Source: Planctomycetota bacterium (GTDB lineage Bacteria > Planctomycetota > Phycisphaerae > Phycisphaerales > SM1A02). Taken from it: a stretch of DNA of 64,000 nucleotides. Of this stretch, positions 7,998 through 17,137 are shown piece by piece. The stretch covers positions 1-64,000 of the forward strand of contig JADFIR010000001.1 of NCBI GenBank assembly GCA_022566535.1, given 5' to 3'. A program made the translations under genes and the position numbers. Numbering within the stretch: the stretch's first letter is position 1; the number at the start of each line of letters is the position of its first letter. The notes beneath the pieces are model-generated. The model was not told the DNA's origin. It saw only the letters and a list, made by a program, of their open reading frames with translations, and made no database searches.

Positions 7998-8025
7998 GCC
8001 CAGGGAACGCATTCCCTGGGCTTTT
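7998..8025 (+). terminator. Rho-independent terminator
   Basis: A perfect 10-base stem (GCCCAGGGAA / TTCCCTGGGC) with a CGCA loop is followed by TTTT. It lies downstream of the broken secreted-protein gene. Just upstream (7965-7992) is a short tandem run of GATGAGY units. Confidence 0.7.
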
Positions 8026-8153
8026 CATGTGAGCGTGCGGTGGTTTCGAACGCTTGTGCGGCAGCGACGCGTTGGGCGCCTCACAACGTCGCCGGGCTGG
8101 ACCAAATTGCCCGGTACTCAACTACGCGTCGCATGTGTGCCGATACAGAACAC

Positions 8154-8468
8154 ATGCCTGCAAACGTCGAGTCGATCCTGAAGCTGGAGGTTCCCCTGAT
8201 CGTTCAGATCGCCCAGCGCTCGATGCCCGTCAAGGAGGTGTTGTCGGTGATTCCGGGATCGATCATCGAGCTGCCCAAGCCGGCCGACGGTGATCTGGAG
8301 ATTCTCGTCAACAACAAGCAGATCGGCACCGGCACAGCCGTGAAGGTCGGCGAGAATTTCGGGGTGCGGGTTTCATACCTCGGCGATCTGACCCAGCGGA
8401 TCGCCGCCTTGGGCGATGAATCTGAATCACCCGGCGGCTCAGCCGGCGCCGGCGAAGCGGCGGAATAG
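8154..8468 (+). CDS. FliN/SpoA-domain protein (flagellar motor switch-like)
   Basis: A 104-residue protein that is essentially one SpoA (FliN C-terminal) domain. The hallmark pattern ILKLEVPLIVQIAQRSMPVKE, followed by GSIIELPKPADGDLEILVNN and GVRVSYLG, matches the C-ring domain of FliN. FliN forms the lower C-ring of the flagellar switch and binds FliH. The ORF can be read further upstream (8040 or 8133), but the ATG at 8154 starts just before the domain; no strong ribosome site decides it. No other flagellar or type III secretion gene is in the window, so the gene is isolated. The acidic tail (SESPGGSAGAGEAAE) is low complexity. Confidence 0.75.
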   Translation: MPANVESILKLEVPLIVQIAQRSMPVKEVLSVIPGSIIELPKPADGDLEILVNNKQIGTGTAVKVGENFGVRVSYLGDLTQRIAALGDESESPGGSAGAGEAAE

Positions 8469-8490
8469 CCCGCCGGGGATCGGTCGCCCG

Positions 8491-9471
8491 TTACGGCGCC
8501 GCGCGCGACTCAGGGATCGCGCCACTTGGGCGAGGCAGTGGCGGCTCCAATCCATCAGCCGTCCACAATAACGCCAGCGAACTGCGCAGCCTCGGCGGCA
8601 GCAGAGCGCGAATCAAGCCCCGCACGATCGGGCGGCCAAAGACGAGTCCGAGGCTCAGGGGAACGACCGCGAAGGCAAGCGACATGATGTAGAACGGCGG
8701 CCCGATCTGTCGCTGGGCGATGGTTATGGCGGCGGTCCATGTCCACCTGGCGAACATCGAATACGGCCCAGGCGCCGCGAAGTGACCGATCACCGCGAAG
8801 ACGCCGGCCAAGCCGATCAGCATCAATCCAAAGAGAATCAGCCGGCGCCGTCGCACATGCGTCAGCGCGACGGCCCAGCAGCACCCGATGGGGACGGCCC
8901 AGATTGAAAGCCCCGTCCATTGTCGCAGCGCCGAGAAGTCGCCCGCGGACCTCCAGCCGCCGGCTTCGGCCAGCAACTCGTCAAAATTCTGCTGGTCCGA
9001 CCAGGTCTGATCAAAGCCTTCGTACGGACTTGCCGGATCCGACAGGATCCATTGGGCGTTTGGCGGCAGCGTGCCTTGCGCTTCCTGCTCCTTGGCCCAT
9101 TGGTACTGGCGTTCGGCCAGGTGAGCCGCGTGCGGGACGGATGCGGCTTCCGCCACTGAATCAGCTTCGGCGTAAAGGATGCCGGCGCTGGCCAGGGCGA
9201 GCAGCAAGATGAATCCAAACCACAGCGCCGCCAGCAGCATCGCCCACCGGCCGGCCCATCGGCCGAGCAATGGATACTCTTGCAGCGACGCCACCATCGC
9301 ACATTCGGGGCATCGCACGATGAGCATGTCATAGTGCGCTTCGCGCTTGACCGGCTGGCCGGTCAGGTTGTACCCACACTTGATGCAGAGTCGATCACCG
9401 ACCAGCGTGGAGACGCGCGGCTCAGTCGAGGCAGCGTCGCCGGCCCGGCTGGATTGGGGCGAACCACTCAT
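8491..9471 (-). CDS. Zinc-ribbon membrane protein
   Basis: A 326-residue protein. The N-terminus holds a rubredoxin-like zinc ribbon (CIKCGYNLTG, about 25 residues later CPECAMVAS). After that come about five membrane segments, starting WAMLLAALWFGFILLLALAS and continuing through LILFGLMLIGLAGVFAVIG to the C-terminal part. Such small zinc-ribbon plus membrane proteins are frequent in planctomycetes and have no known function. The ATG at 9471 overlaps the stop of the upstream gene (ATGA), so I prefer it to the start at 9516. It forms a two-gene unit with the next entry. Confidence 0.7.
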   Translation of the reverse strand: MSGSPQSSRAGDAASTEPRVSTLVGDRLCIKCGYNLTGQPVKREAHYDMLIVRCPECAMVASLQEYPLLGRWAGRWAMLLAALWFGFILLLALASAGILYAEADSVAEAASVPHAAHLAERQYQWAKEQEAQGTLPPNAQWILSDPASPYEGFDQTWSDQQNFDELLAEAGGWRSAGDFSALRQWTGLSIWAVPIGCCWAVALTHVRRRRLILFGLMLIGLAGVFAVIGHFAAPGPYSMFARWTWTAAITIAQRQIGPPFYIMSLAFAVVPLSLGLVFGRPIVRGLIRALLPPRLRSSLALLWTADGLEPPLPRPSGAIPESRAAP

Positions 9472-10169
9472 GCGCCGGCTCTCCTTGCGCGTAACCGTTT
9501 GCGACGCTTGCGCCACCGATGGGAGCGATGCCGGGCGAAGGCTGCTCGCACCGCCCGGCCGAGCGGGATCCCCGCCGTGGCAACGACGAGCATCGCGGCG
9601 AGTGCAATGAGGGAAGCGATGCGCTCGATGAGTATGGGGAAAACATGTAACTCATACTCGCGGCGCACGAGGTTGAACCAGCTGACTCCGGTTGCCGGGG
9701 GAAGGTCGGCCAAAACTATGAGTATCGTATCCACGCACAGCAGGGCGACCATCACAGCGATCCAGGTTCGCCAAGCCGTCGCCTGCCGCCAATGGCCGAG
9801 TCCTGCCGTGAGCCAGACTCCCGTGGCAATCGGCACTGCGAGACCAAAGAGGGCAAGCGCGAAGCGATGGCGTTCCGCGAGCAGCGCCACTGGTGGTCCG
9901 TGAATCACCTGACGGCCGAACCATGCTGCTCCCGCCGGCATGAGCCAGCCTAGGACAACGGCAGCCAGGCTCTGCAACACCAGAGCGCAGAGGGTCCCAC
10001 GAACGCGGATCGCGGTGTGATGCCATCGCTGAAGCGGATGCACGGACCTCGTACACGCGGTGTTGCAGCTCGGGCAGGTCACCATCGGCAGGCGGTAGTG
10101 CGGGTCACGACTCGGGCGTAGCCGCGTCAGAGCCATTCCGCATTGCATGCAGACGTGGGCGATAGCCAT
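9468..10169 (-). CDS. Zinc-ribbon membrane protein
   Basis: A 233-residue protein built like its downstream neighbour. The zinc ribbon at residues 7-37 (CMQCGMAL, CPSCNTAC) is followed by membrane segments at about 58-85, 105-125, 138-160 and 180-205. It ends in a strongly basic tail (RHRSHRWRKRRKRLRARR). The CxxC pairs suggest a structural zinc site on the cytoplasmic side. The stop codon overlaps the ATG of the next gene by four bases. No function is recognised. Confidence 0.68.
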   Translation of the reverse strand: MAIAHVCMQCGMALTRLRPSRDPHYRLPMVTCPSCNTACTRSVHPLQRWHHTAIRVRGTLCALVLQSLAAVVLGWLMPAGAAWFGRQVIHGPPVALLAERHRFALALFGLAVPIATGVWLTAGLGHWRQATAWRTWIAVMVALLCVDTILIVLADLPPATGVSWFNLVRREYELHVFPILIERIASLIALAAMLVVATAGIPLGRAVRAAFARHRSHRWRKRRKRLRARRAGA

Positions 10170-11177
10170 TGATCGTTACGATAGGGGGCAGCGGCGGCGG
10201 GGTGATCGATTGGGAGCGTGGCAATCTGCCCCAAGCAAGCCGGGTGCGGGCGAGCGCAACGCGCGAGCCACTGCGCCCGAGTCTGACCATTCTTGATTGT
10301 TGCTGAGACGCGATTGCTCGACGGCGTGAAGCGGGCGCTCAACTGCTCGTACATCTCGTCCGGCGATGTCGGGACCGCCTGATTAGAGCCGGTCCCGACT
10401 TTCCTCCCGCTACTTCTCCTCCCGTCCGGACATCATTGCCCATTCAAGCGGGCTCTTGCGGCCCGGCCCGGCTGACGCCGGCCGAATCGATCCTGCTCGA
10501 AGTCATCCGCGTCTTGGTGCATCTGCGGCCAAAGCCCCGGGCGAACGCCGAAATCAACTGGGCGTGAAATGCATCTGGCACGGGGAACATTCATCGAATG
10601 GATCATTGCAAGGCGGGCAAGCCCACCAACTCGAAAGCACCTACGCAAAGGTAACACAAGTTCTCGATGACGGAAGCGCATAAATGACAATTTGCCCACA
10701 TCGAAGTCCGGCCGGGACCAATCGTGAGGTGTTATCACGTAACAACTTGATACGCCATAGGTTGTGATGGTCCATCAAAGATCTGCCTGTGTGGCTGCCC
10801 AATCGCGGGGCATTGTTATTCACGAAGCCGGGCCGGACTATTGGACGTCGGCGGGGCGGCGGGTGATCAACGCCTCGCAGCAAGACCCGCATCGCCTCCA
10901 CAGGGCCCCGATCGCCACTTCAATGGGCGCTTCTGTGGCCGGCGACTCGCCTGGCCCAGGCCGATCAGCGGGAGGTTCTTGCGCGGAAGTAGGCATAAGT
11001 GATTGCGCACACGTGATTTGTGAAATTCTCACCAACGTGGCGATCGGACGTTGACCCAACCGCGCCGACGAGACTACTGTGGGAAGCGGTTCCCGTGGCA
11101 CACCAAAAGACGCGGCCTTCGGGTCGTGGCGCACCGCCGTCCGGGAGTGTCGGAGCGTCCGGGCGGCGGACTTTTTT
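10170..11177. other. About 1 kb without a supportable gene; one strong hairpin
   Basis: The ORFs listed here (for example 10433-10738 and 10764-11054) have no recognisable domains and compete with each other in different frames. The clearest structure is a perfect 10-base inverted repeat GTCGGGACCG / CGGTCCCGAC at 10368-10399, followed on the plus strand by a short T-rich run. It could be a terminator or a decayed mobile repeat. Confidence 0.5.
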
Positions 11178-12035
11178 TCAACATTGCCGCAGCAGCTCTT
11201 GTGGCGGTGGTTCACCCGGATGCTTGAGAATATGCTCGGCCAGGCGATCGGCAAGACCGACCGCAGCCTGCACATCCCATCCCGCCAGCACCCCGTGCAA
11301 CAATGCGACAATGCTCGCCTCGTGCGCTTCGGGGCGATGGGCGCGCCCCGACCAGGACGACTCCGCGCTGTGCACAACCATCGGCTCACCCGGTTGGGCG
11401 ATCACCACCAACGTGAGGTTACCGAGGCGTAGCAGTTCAACCGCAGCCTCCCGCTGCGGCTTGTCAACACCGCCGGGCAACAGCACGTTGCGGGCGAAGT
11501 CGTCGACGACCAGGGTGTTGGCGAACTTCAGCCCCGACATCGCGCGGCTCCGATCGAGCTGGTCGTCGGGGCGGTTGGTCAGATCAAACACGCGCAGCGC
11601 GAACTTGCATTCAGCGAGGAATCGATCGCTCACCGATCGGGCCTGCCCGGTTCGCCTGGCCAGCGCGCCGTAGACGACGGCGTCTGTTCGCTGCGCGACG
11701 TCGGCAAGATCAAAGTCCCATTGCAAGTTGTCGAAGGCGGCTTCCGAATCGAGGCTATGGAAGGTCTCTGCGCCCATCGATCGCACCAGCCAACGCCCCG
11801 TGGCCAGATCGGGATCGCTCTGGAGGTGAGTGACATCCACCCCGAGCACTCGAAGCTGCGCAATCAGCTCCTGGGCCGCCGGGTCCTGGCCGAGGCGTGA
11901 AATCGCAATGCCCACGTGGCCGAGCAGCACCGCGTATCTCGGTATCAGTAGTGCCAGGCCGGCCGGTTCCTCTCGGTCCGGATGCTCAGCCAGCAGCGCT
12001 TCACCGAGCCCGACGATGGTCCGTTGACGTGCCAT
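11178..12035 (-). CDS. PfkB-family (ribokinase-like) carbohydrate kinase homologue
   Basis: A 285-residue ribokinase-fold protein. It begins IVGLGEALLAEHPDREE, has GHVGIAISRLGQDPAAQELI early on (the usual PfkB motif region after the substrate-lid residues) and LGVDVTHLQSDPDLATGRWLV as in sugar kinases. The late region (VVHSAESSWSGRAHRPEA then HEASIVALLHGVLAG) takes the place of the PfkB signature DTTGAGD, but the sequence reads RPEAHEAS. The usual catalytic Asp of GAGD is therefore not obvious, so it may be a diverged or inactive kinase. The substrate cannot be assigned. Confidence 0.68.
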   Translation of the reverse strand: MARQRTIVGLGEALLAEHPDREEPAGLALLIPRYAVLLGHVGIAISRLGQDPAAQELIAQLRVLGVDVTHLQSDPDLATGRWLVRSMGAETFHSLDSEAAFDNLQWDFDLADVAQRTDAVVYGALARRTGQARSVSDRFLAECKFALRVFDLTNRPDDQLDRSRAMSGLKFANTLVVDDFARNVLLPGGVDKPQREAAVELLRLGNLTLVVIAQPGEPMVVHSAESSWSGRAHRPEAHEASIVALLHGVLAGWDVQAAVGLADRLAEHILKHPGEPPPQELLRQC

Positions 12036-12218
12036 GAGCCGGCTACTCTAACGCCTCAGCGGCCGCTGACCAGGGCGCCGATGACGTCCAAGCGGCAAGG
12101 CGCGATGGGACCCCTCGCCCGCCGGCCTGGCATCGTCGTAGATCGCTGACGGGCCTCGACGCAACGGCTGGCTCGCCACCTTTGGCCGGCGCAGGCCGCC
12201 CACGCCGATCAACTGTTG

Positions 12219-12923
12219 ATGTGGCCGTTGTGGCGATGGAGCGTGCCTGTCGCACGGACCTGCATGGTGGTCCCGGCGGTTCTGGCAGCACGTCATTGCG
12301 TGGCCGAGACGACCCCGGCAGCAATGAGCACGTTGACCGGGCTCGAGTTGAAGTACGCGCCATTGGCGGCGACCGCTGCGCCTTGGGCCGGGGCGCTACC
12401 AAGTGTCTCGGCGGCGAGTGAGCCTGCGCCCCCATTCGGCGAGAAAGGGTCCTGGCGGTGGAATCTCACGGAAGGTTTTGCCACGGATGTCGCCGACCAT
12501 CAGAACCGCTTCGCGCTGCTCGGCGGAGGGTTCAGCTACTTCATGATTGACAACCTGAGCCTTGAGCTGGAGTTCAACGCGCTGTACGTCCATCAGGAGG
12601 GCCCCGACGCGGTTGGCGCGAACTTCAATCTGCTGGCTCGCTGGCATGTGGTGGCGAAGGAGCAGTGGTCGTTGTACGTCGAGGGCGGGGCGGGACTGCT
12701 CGGCACCACCGAGCGGGTGCCTGCGGCGACGCCTGACTCGGCTGCGGGCGGGCGATTCAGCTTCACACCCCAGCTCGGGCTCGGCGTGAGCTACCAGATC
12801 ACCCTCAACACCCGCGTGCTGGTCGGTGCTCGGCTGCATCACATCTCCAATGCGCGTACCCGCGCGGAGAACCCGCCGCGGAACAGCCTGCTGCTCTATG
12901 CCGGGCTGAGCTTTCCGTTCTAG
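12219..12923 (+). CDS. PagL-like acyloxyacyl hydrolase (lipid A 3-O-deacylase family)
   Basis: A 234-residue outer-membrane beta-barrel candidate. The N-terminus carries a signal-like segment (VPAVLAARHCVAE). The barrel part alternates aromatic and polar residues (GFSYFMIDNLSLELEFNALY, WSLYVEGGAGLLG). The end has the PagL signature: ARLHHISNARTRAENPPRNS, with His-x-Ser-Asn and the later Asn-Pro as in the PagL catalytic His/Ser region, and then LLLYAGLSFPF closing the barrel with a terminal Phe. PagL removes a 3-O-acyl chain from lipid A in the outer membrane, so this fits a lipopolysaccharide-bearing envelope. The start is uncertain (TTG 12216 or ATG 12219). Confidence 0.72.
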   Translation: MWPLWRWSVPVARTCMVVPAVLAARHCVAETTPAAMSTLTGLELKYAPLAATAAPWAGALPSVSAASEPAPPFGEKGSWRWNLTEGFATDVADHQNRFALLGGGFSYFMIDNLSLELEFNALYVHQEGPDAVGANFNLLARWHVVAKEQWSLYVEGGAGLLGTTERVPAATPDSAAGGRFSFTPQLGLGVSYQITLNTRVLVGARLHHISNARTRAENPPRNSLLLYAGLSFPF

Positions 12924-12962
12924 GAGAGCCTTGAAGGCCTGAGGCTTGAAGGCTTGAGCGAG

Positions 12963-12981
12963 CCGGGCTGTGTCAGCCCGG
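12963..12981. terminator. Hairpin between convergent genes
   Basis: CCGGGCTG-TGT-CAGCCCGG lies between the convergent PagL-like and beta-helix genes. It has no clear T-tract on the plus side. The preceding TTGAGCGAGCCGGGCTG recurs at about 4399, which suggests a dispersed repeat that may double as a terminator. Confidence 0.4.
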
Positions 12982-13016
12982 TGCACCCCCGCATGCCCCA
13001 CACTTTCGCCGCGCAC

Positions 13017-15050
13017 CTACGGGAGGCAAGTGCCGCAGGGGTTGCCGCCGGCGACGGAGCACCAGTTGCCCAGCAGCTTCGCCAGGTCGAACGCATCGAC
13101 ACAACCGTCCGGCACATTGGCCGCACCGGAGATGTCCGCGAGGGCGAGATTCGCGGGCGTGCAGTTCTCGCACGGCGGACTCGGCGGGTTCGGGTCGTTG
13201 ACGCCGGAGCACCACGCCCCGAGCATGGCGCCCAGGTCAAACGCGTCAACGCAGCCGTCGCCGTTGAAATCACCACGAGCTTCACATTCATCCAGAACGC
13301 CACTGCCGTCAGCGTCGAGACTGGGATCATCAGCGAGATCACATTCGTCCGGGATACAGTTGAAGTCGCAATCGAAGCTTGCGCCGATCAGGATATCCAA
13401 CCGGTCGATGATGCCGTTGAGATTACAGTCGTCGTCAGCCAGCGTGCTGCCAAACTCGTACGCTCCCATATCGACAATCGGCGCTTCACCCGATCCGGTG
13501 TCCGATGTGGCGGGATCATCTGCGAAGCGCAGCTTGCGGTCCAGATCAACAGAACACGCGTGGATAGCTGAATTATCACCCGCGTCGATACACGGTGAGC
13601 CGGGTAAGAGGTGCAAATCTCCTCCGGCGCTATCGACAAACAAGGGGTCAGCATTGATGTTGCCGGTCCCACCACCAGCCCAGCTATTGGAGCAGCAATA
13701 GTTGACGGTCAGCGTTCCCTCGCTCGGCTCAGATATGAGGGTATTCCATAGAATGGAGTTGCCAACATCAATATCTCCCTGAGTTCCGAAGGATGAAATT
13801 GATAGACCTCCGCCGAAGAAGGTGCAGTTCCTAACTATGGCCAGTCCTTGATAGGTCTTCCGAAGGCCGTCGCCAATGAATTCGCAGTTTGAAAAGACCG
13901 TCACTACGGTTGACAAGACCCTTACTGCCCTAGTGGTCCCGGCTGGAGGGTCGTTGTAAACGAAACGGCATTGAATGAACGTGCTCTCACCGGTGGCCAG
14001 TGCGCTACAGGAAACGCCACTCGAAAACCAACTGCTATTGCCGTTGAACAGACAGCCAATAAGTGTCGCAGCCCAAACGAAAGCCCCACCTCCCTGACCG
14101 CTGAAATTGCCAAGCAATGAACAATCCGTAGCTACACCGCCAAACATATAAAGCCCGCCCCCCATGGCGTTGCCCATGCCGGCTAGTATGTTTCCCGAGA
14201 ATGTACAGTGAGATATGGAAGCATCTCCTGATGAGTACATTCCACCACCCCGTAACTGGAAGAAATCGCAACCAGTTACAGGATTAAAAGGACAGACAAA
14301 TTTGTTGTTCTCGAATAGGCAGTATTGGACCACAGCCTTACCTACCGAATAAAGTCCAATCCCCCTATTAGAAACGGTGGAACGCTGCGGCGTGAGAATG
14401 TTGCCTATGAAGCTTGATCCCTCGATGGTTGGATTACCAGTCGAGTGCATGCCGGAACCTTGCAGGTTCGCGGCATTTTGGGTGAACGTGCAAGCCACAA
14501 TCATCGGGCTGCCGTCTTGATTCCAGAAGCCGCCGCCGTACTCATGTCCTGGACCATTTGCATTTCCGGCAACGATCACGAGCCCGTCAAGTACCGTCGA
14601 CGGATCAAGTGTGAACCCCCTAACGACGTGAAAAGCATTCTCATCATTGTTTAGGAAATCGCGGCCATCATCCCCATTCAGATCCCCACTGAGGATCGTT
14701 TCGTAGAGCTCGATGTCGCGGGCATCGGGGTCCGGGGCGCCGAACCCTGCGTAACCGCCCATCAGGGCTACGCCGTTGATCAGTTGGAACGTGGCTTCGC
14801 GGTTGCCGGTGCCAAGGGGATTCAGTTCGTCGCGATCGGGCTGGTAGGTGCCTTGCCCGACGCGGACCTCGCTGATGCCGCCCCCGGAAGCATCCGTCAC
14901 CGCGTCCTGCAGAAAGCGATAGGCAGTGTTCCAACTCGTACCGTCTCCGCCGGGCGGCGCGTCATCATCGACGTACAGCACGGTCTGGGCCTGGGCTCCG
15001 GATGAGACGAGAACGATGAGCACTATCGGCAATAGTCGGCCGTGGAGCAT
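13017..15050 (-). CDS. Secreted right-handed beta-helix protein with dockerin-like tail
   Basis: A 677-residue exported protein. The signal peptide (LLPIVLIVLVSSGAQAQ) is followed by the planctomycete-type opening VLYVDDDAPPGGDGTSW. Residues 150-480 contain repeated parallel beta-helix coils (GSPMIVACTFTQNAAN, ASISHCTFSGNILAGMGNA, NCTFFGGGLSISS), the fold of pectate-lyase-like and adhesin-like proteins. The segment DPLFVDSAGGDLHLLPGSPC precedes the tail and is typical of the family. The C-terminus has two to three Asp-rich EF-hand/dockerin repeats (DFNGDGCVDAFDLGAMLGAW and PDGCVDAFDLAKLLGNW) with many Cys pairs. It is probably surface-attached or released, with unknown ligand. Part of the tail resembles the orphan fragments at 56.6 and 62.6 kb. 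Confidence 0.8.
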   Translation of the reverse strand: MLHGRLLPIVLIVLVSSGAQAQTVLYVDDDAPPGGDGTSWNTAYRFLQDAVTDASGGGISEVRVGQGTYQPDRDELNPLGTGNREATFQLINGVALMGGYAGFGAPDPDARDIELYETILSGDLNGDDGRDFLNNDENAFHVVRGFTLDPSTVLDGLVIVAGNANGPGHEYGGGFWNQDGSPMIVACTFTQNAANLQGSGMHSTGNPTIEGSSFIGNILTPQRSTVSNRGIGLYSVGKAVVQYCLFENNKFVCPFNPVTGCDFFQLRGGGMYSSGDASISHCTFSGNILAGMGNAMGGGLYMFGGVATDCSLLGNFSGQGGGAFVWAATLIGCLFNGNSSWFSSGVSCSALATGESTFIQCRFVYNDPPAGTTRAVRVLSTVVTVFSNCEFIGDGLRKTYQGLAIVRNCTFFGGGLSISSFGTQGDIDVGNSILWNTLISEPSEGTLTVNYCCSNSWAGGGTGNINADPLFVDSAGGDLHLLPGSPCIDAGDNSAIHACSVDLDRKLRFADDPATSDTGSGEAPIVDMGAYEFGSTLADDDCNLNGIIDRLDILIGASFDCDFNCIPDECDLADDPSLDADGSGVLDECEARGDFNGDGCVDAFDLGAMLGAWCSGVNDPNPPSPPCENCTPANLALADISGAANVPDGCVDAFDLAKLLGNWCSVAGGNPCGTCLP

Positions 15051-15229
15051 GGCTGGGCCTCCTGCGGTTGCAACGCGCTTCGGAGAGCCGTGGCGGCGCG
15101 AGAGTCAGCCGGCTTGAGACAAGCCGGCTCGCTCAAGCCGTCCCTGATGCGGTTACAGCGATATGAGCGTACCACGCTCGGCGGGGGTCGCACAAGGAAA
15201 AAAGTGGAAATGCTCGCTGCGGCTTGGTT

Positions 15230-15251
15230 CGCGGGCTTCCGCCCGCGGCTA
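15230..15251 (-). repeat. REP-like palindrome
   Basis: On the minus strand TAGC is followed by a hairpin of CGCGGGC / GCCCGCG, the same plan of TAG tag plus stem as the other REP-like elements in the window. It lies in the 344-base gap (15051-15394), where I see no gene. Confidence 0.45.
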
Positions 15252-15282
15252 TTGGCAATGCCCGCCTTGTACGCACATCCCC

Positions 15283-15369
15283 GTAGGGTCCGCTGGGCGG
15301 ACCGATACCGGGCAAGCGTTGCACAAGACGGTCCGCACAGCGCAAGACGGTCCGCACAGCGGACCCTAC
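15283..15369. repeat. REPIN-like pair of inverted palindromes tagged GTAGGG
   Basis: GTAGGGTCCGCTGGGCGGAC at the left and the reverse complement of GTAGGGTCCGCTGTGCGGAC at the right bracket about 45 bases. The middle contains a direct repeat of GCAAGACGGTCCGCACAG. The tag and stem plan match the terminal repeats of the REP-associated transposase element at 44836-45485 (GTAGGGCCGGCTGTGCCGGC), so it is a candidate substrate of that enzyme. Confidence 0.6.
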
Positions 15370-15394
15370 AAATTCATGGCTTATGGCTTTCCGT

Positions 15395-16654
15395 TCACGC
15401 GCCGTTGTATCGGCCGAAGGCGAGGCTGACGTTGTGGCCGCCGAAGCCGAAGGAGTTGTTCAGCGCGTAGCGCACCGGGCGCTCCTGCGCGGTGTTGGCG
15501 GCAAAGTCCAGGTCGAAGTCGTTATCGGGGCGATCGAGGTTGATGGTGGGTGGGACGACGCCGTGGTGGACAGCGAGGACGGTGATGACCGATTCGAGGC
15601 CGCCGGCTGCGCCCAGCGCATGGCCGGTCATCGACTTGGTCGAGCTCATGACTAGCTTGCGGGCGTGGTCGCCGAAGAGTTGGTTGACGGCGCGGACTTC
15701 AGCGGTGTCGCCCAACGGGGTGGCGGTGCCGTGGGCATTGATGTAATCGACCTGGTCGGGGTTGATGCCCGCCTCGGCGATGGCGGCCTGCATGGCCCGC
15801 ACGGCCCCGATTCCCTTGGGGTCGGGGGCGGCGATATGGTGAGCATCGGCGGAGGAACCAAAGCCGAGCATTTCGGCGTAGATTCGCGCCCCGCGGTTCT
15901 TGGCGTGTTCGAGTTCTTCGAGCACCATGACCGCAGCGCCTTCGGCGAGCACGAAGCCGTCACGATCGTGATCGAATGGGCGGGAGGCCTTCTGGGGCTC
16001 ATCGTTGCGGGTGGAAAGGGCCTTCATTGCGGCGAAGGAGCTGATGCACAGCGGGCTGATGGGGGCTTCGGCGCCGCCGGCGAACATGACCTCCGCGTCG
16101 CCGAACTGAATCAGGTTCCACGCGTTGCCGATGGCGTGGGCGCCGGTGGCACAGGCCGTCGACGTGGCGGAGTTGGCGCCGCGAAGGTTGTGCCGGATCG
16201 AGACGTGGCCGGCCACGGCGTTGACCATCAGCTTGGGGACAACAAAGGGACTGATCTTGCGGGGCCCGCCACGCAGCAACCTGGTGTGGCCGTGCTCAAT
16301 CGTGAGGATCCCGCCGATACCGGAGCCGATGACCACGCCGCGTCGGTAGGGATCGCCGCTGTTGAAATCGACGCAGGAGTCCTCCGCAGCCTCCGCAGCG
16401 GCACACATGCCCAAGGCGCAGAAGCGGTCCATCCGCTTTATCTCGCGGGCATCGATGCGGCTGCGCGGATCCCAGCCGTTGACTTCGCCGGCGATCCGCA
16501 CGTTCCATTCATCGCCCTGCTCGAAAGCGGTGATTCGTGAGATGCCTGAGCGTCCCTCGATCAGCGCCTGCCACATGCTTGGCACGTCCACACCGACGTT
16601 GGTCACGGCTCCCATGCCGGTGACGACGACACGCCGGTTCGCATTGCTTCTCAT
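15395..16654 (-). CDS. fabF: 3-oxoacyl-[acyl-carrier-protein] synthase II
   Basis: A 419-residue elongating condensing enzyme of type II fatty acid synthesis, joining malonyl-ACP to a growing acyl-ACP. The start VVVTGMGAVTNVG is typical. The nucleophile region is NSATSTACATGAHAIG with catalytic Cys, and the two His are in NAHGTATPLGD and KSMTGHALGAAG. The C-terminal NNSFGFGGHNVSLAF is complete. The length equals the usual 410-420. It is the last gene of the fab operon, directly after acpP. Confidence 0.96.
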   Translation of the reverse strand: MRSNANRRVVVTGMGAVTNVGVDVPSMWQALIEGRSGISRITAFEQGDEWNVRIAGEVNGWDPRSRIDAREIKRMDRFCALGMCAAAEAAEDSCVDFNSGDPYRRGVVIGSGIGGILTIEHGHTRLLRGGPRKISPFVVPKLMVNAVAGHVSIRHNLRGANSATSTACATGAHAIGNAWNLIQFGDAEVMFAGGAEAPISPLCISSFAAMKALSTRNDEPQKASRPFDHDRDGFVLAEGAAVMVLEELEHAKNRGARIYAEMLGFGSSADAHHIAAPDPKGIGAVRAMQAAIAEAGINPDQVDYINAHGTATPLGDTAEVRAVNQLFGDHARKLVMSSTKSMTGHALGAAGGLESVITVLAVHHGVVPPTINLDRPDNDFDLDFAANTAQERPVRYALNNSFGFGGHNVSLAFGRYNGA

Positions 16655-16738
16655 GTGCAGATGGTCTCGGGAGTCCCCGGGAAGCGGACTGCGCCATACG
16701 TTGCGACAGCCGATCGACCGCGGGGGCGGCTGCGGATT

Positions 16739-16990
16739 CTAGGCGTCCGAGCCGATGCTCTGCTTGATGAAGGCGATGGCCTGGCCGATCGTCTGGATCT
16801 TCTCAGCCTGCTCGTCGGGGATTGCGGTTTCAAACTCGTCTTCGAACTCCATGACCAGCTCGACGGTATCCAGGCTATCCGCATGGAGATCGTTGGTGAA
16901 GTTTGTGTCGCGGGTGATAGTGCCTTTGTCAACGCCCATTTGTTCGGCGACGATATCGATCACTTTGGCTTCGATTTCGGTTTCCGTCAC
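16739..16990 (-). CDS. acpP: Acyl carrier protein
   Basis: An 83-residue acidic carrier protein for fatty acid synthesis. The phosphopantetheine attachment site is the Ser of [18 protein letters not shown]. The listed ORF starts upstream at 17056, but the GTG at 16990 ([19 protein letters not shown]) gives the normal length and has AGGAG nine bases before it. It lies between fabG and fabF, the standard order. Confidence 0.96.
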   Translation of the reverse strand: MTETEIEAKVIDIVAEQMGVDKGTITRDTNFTNDLHADSLDTVELVMEFEDEFETAIPDEQAEKIQTIGQAIAFIKQSIGSDA

Positions 16991-17137
16991 TTCTGAGGTC
17001 TCCTGAGTGAGAGGCCCGGGCCGCCCAGGGGCCGCCCAGGGCCCGCGGGCGGTCACTATAGCCGGATTTCTTCGCGATGCAATGGGTCAGGCGTCCAGCC
17101 GAGCCCGGCCTTGGAGGCGTCTCGCCCGGCAGGGGGG

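Noticed and set aside
7464-8012. 182-residue minus-strand ORF
   Set aside because: No domain or convincing composition. A plus-strand frame here ends in typical secreted-protein-like sequence and a plus-strand terminator follows.
10433-11054. ORFs in the 1 kb gap after the zinc-ribbon genes
   Set aside because: No family, no good ribosome site and mutually overlapping frames. I left the region as non-coding with one hairpin.
15323-15360. Direct repeat GCAAGACGGTCCGCACAG considered as a CRISPR-like unit
   Set aside because: Only two copies with no spacer between them. It fits inside the REPIN.
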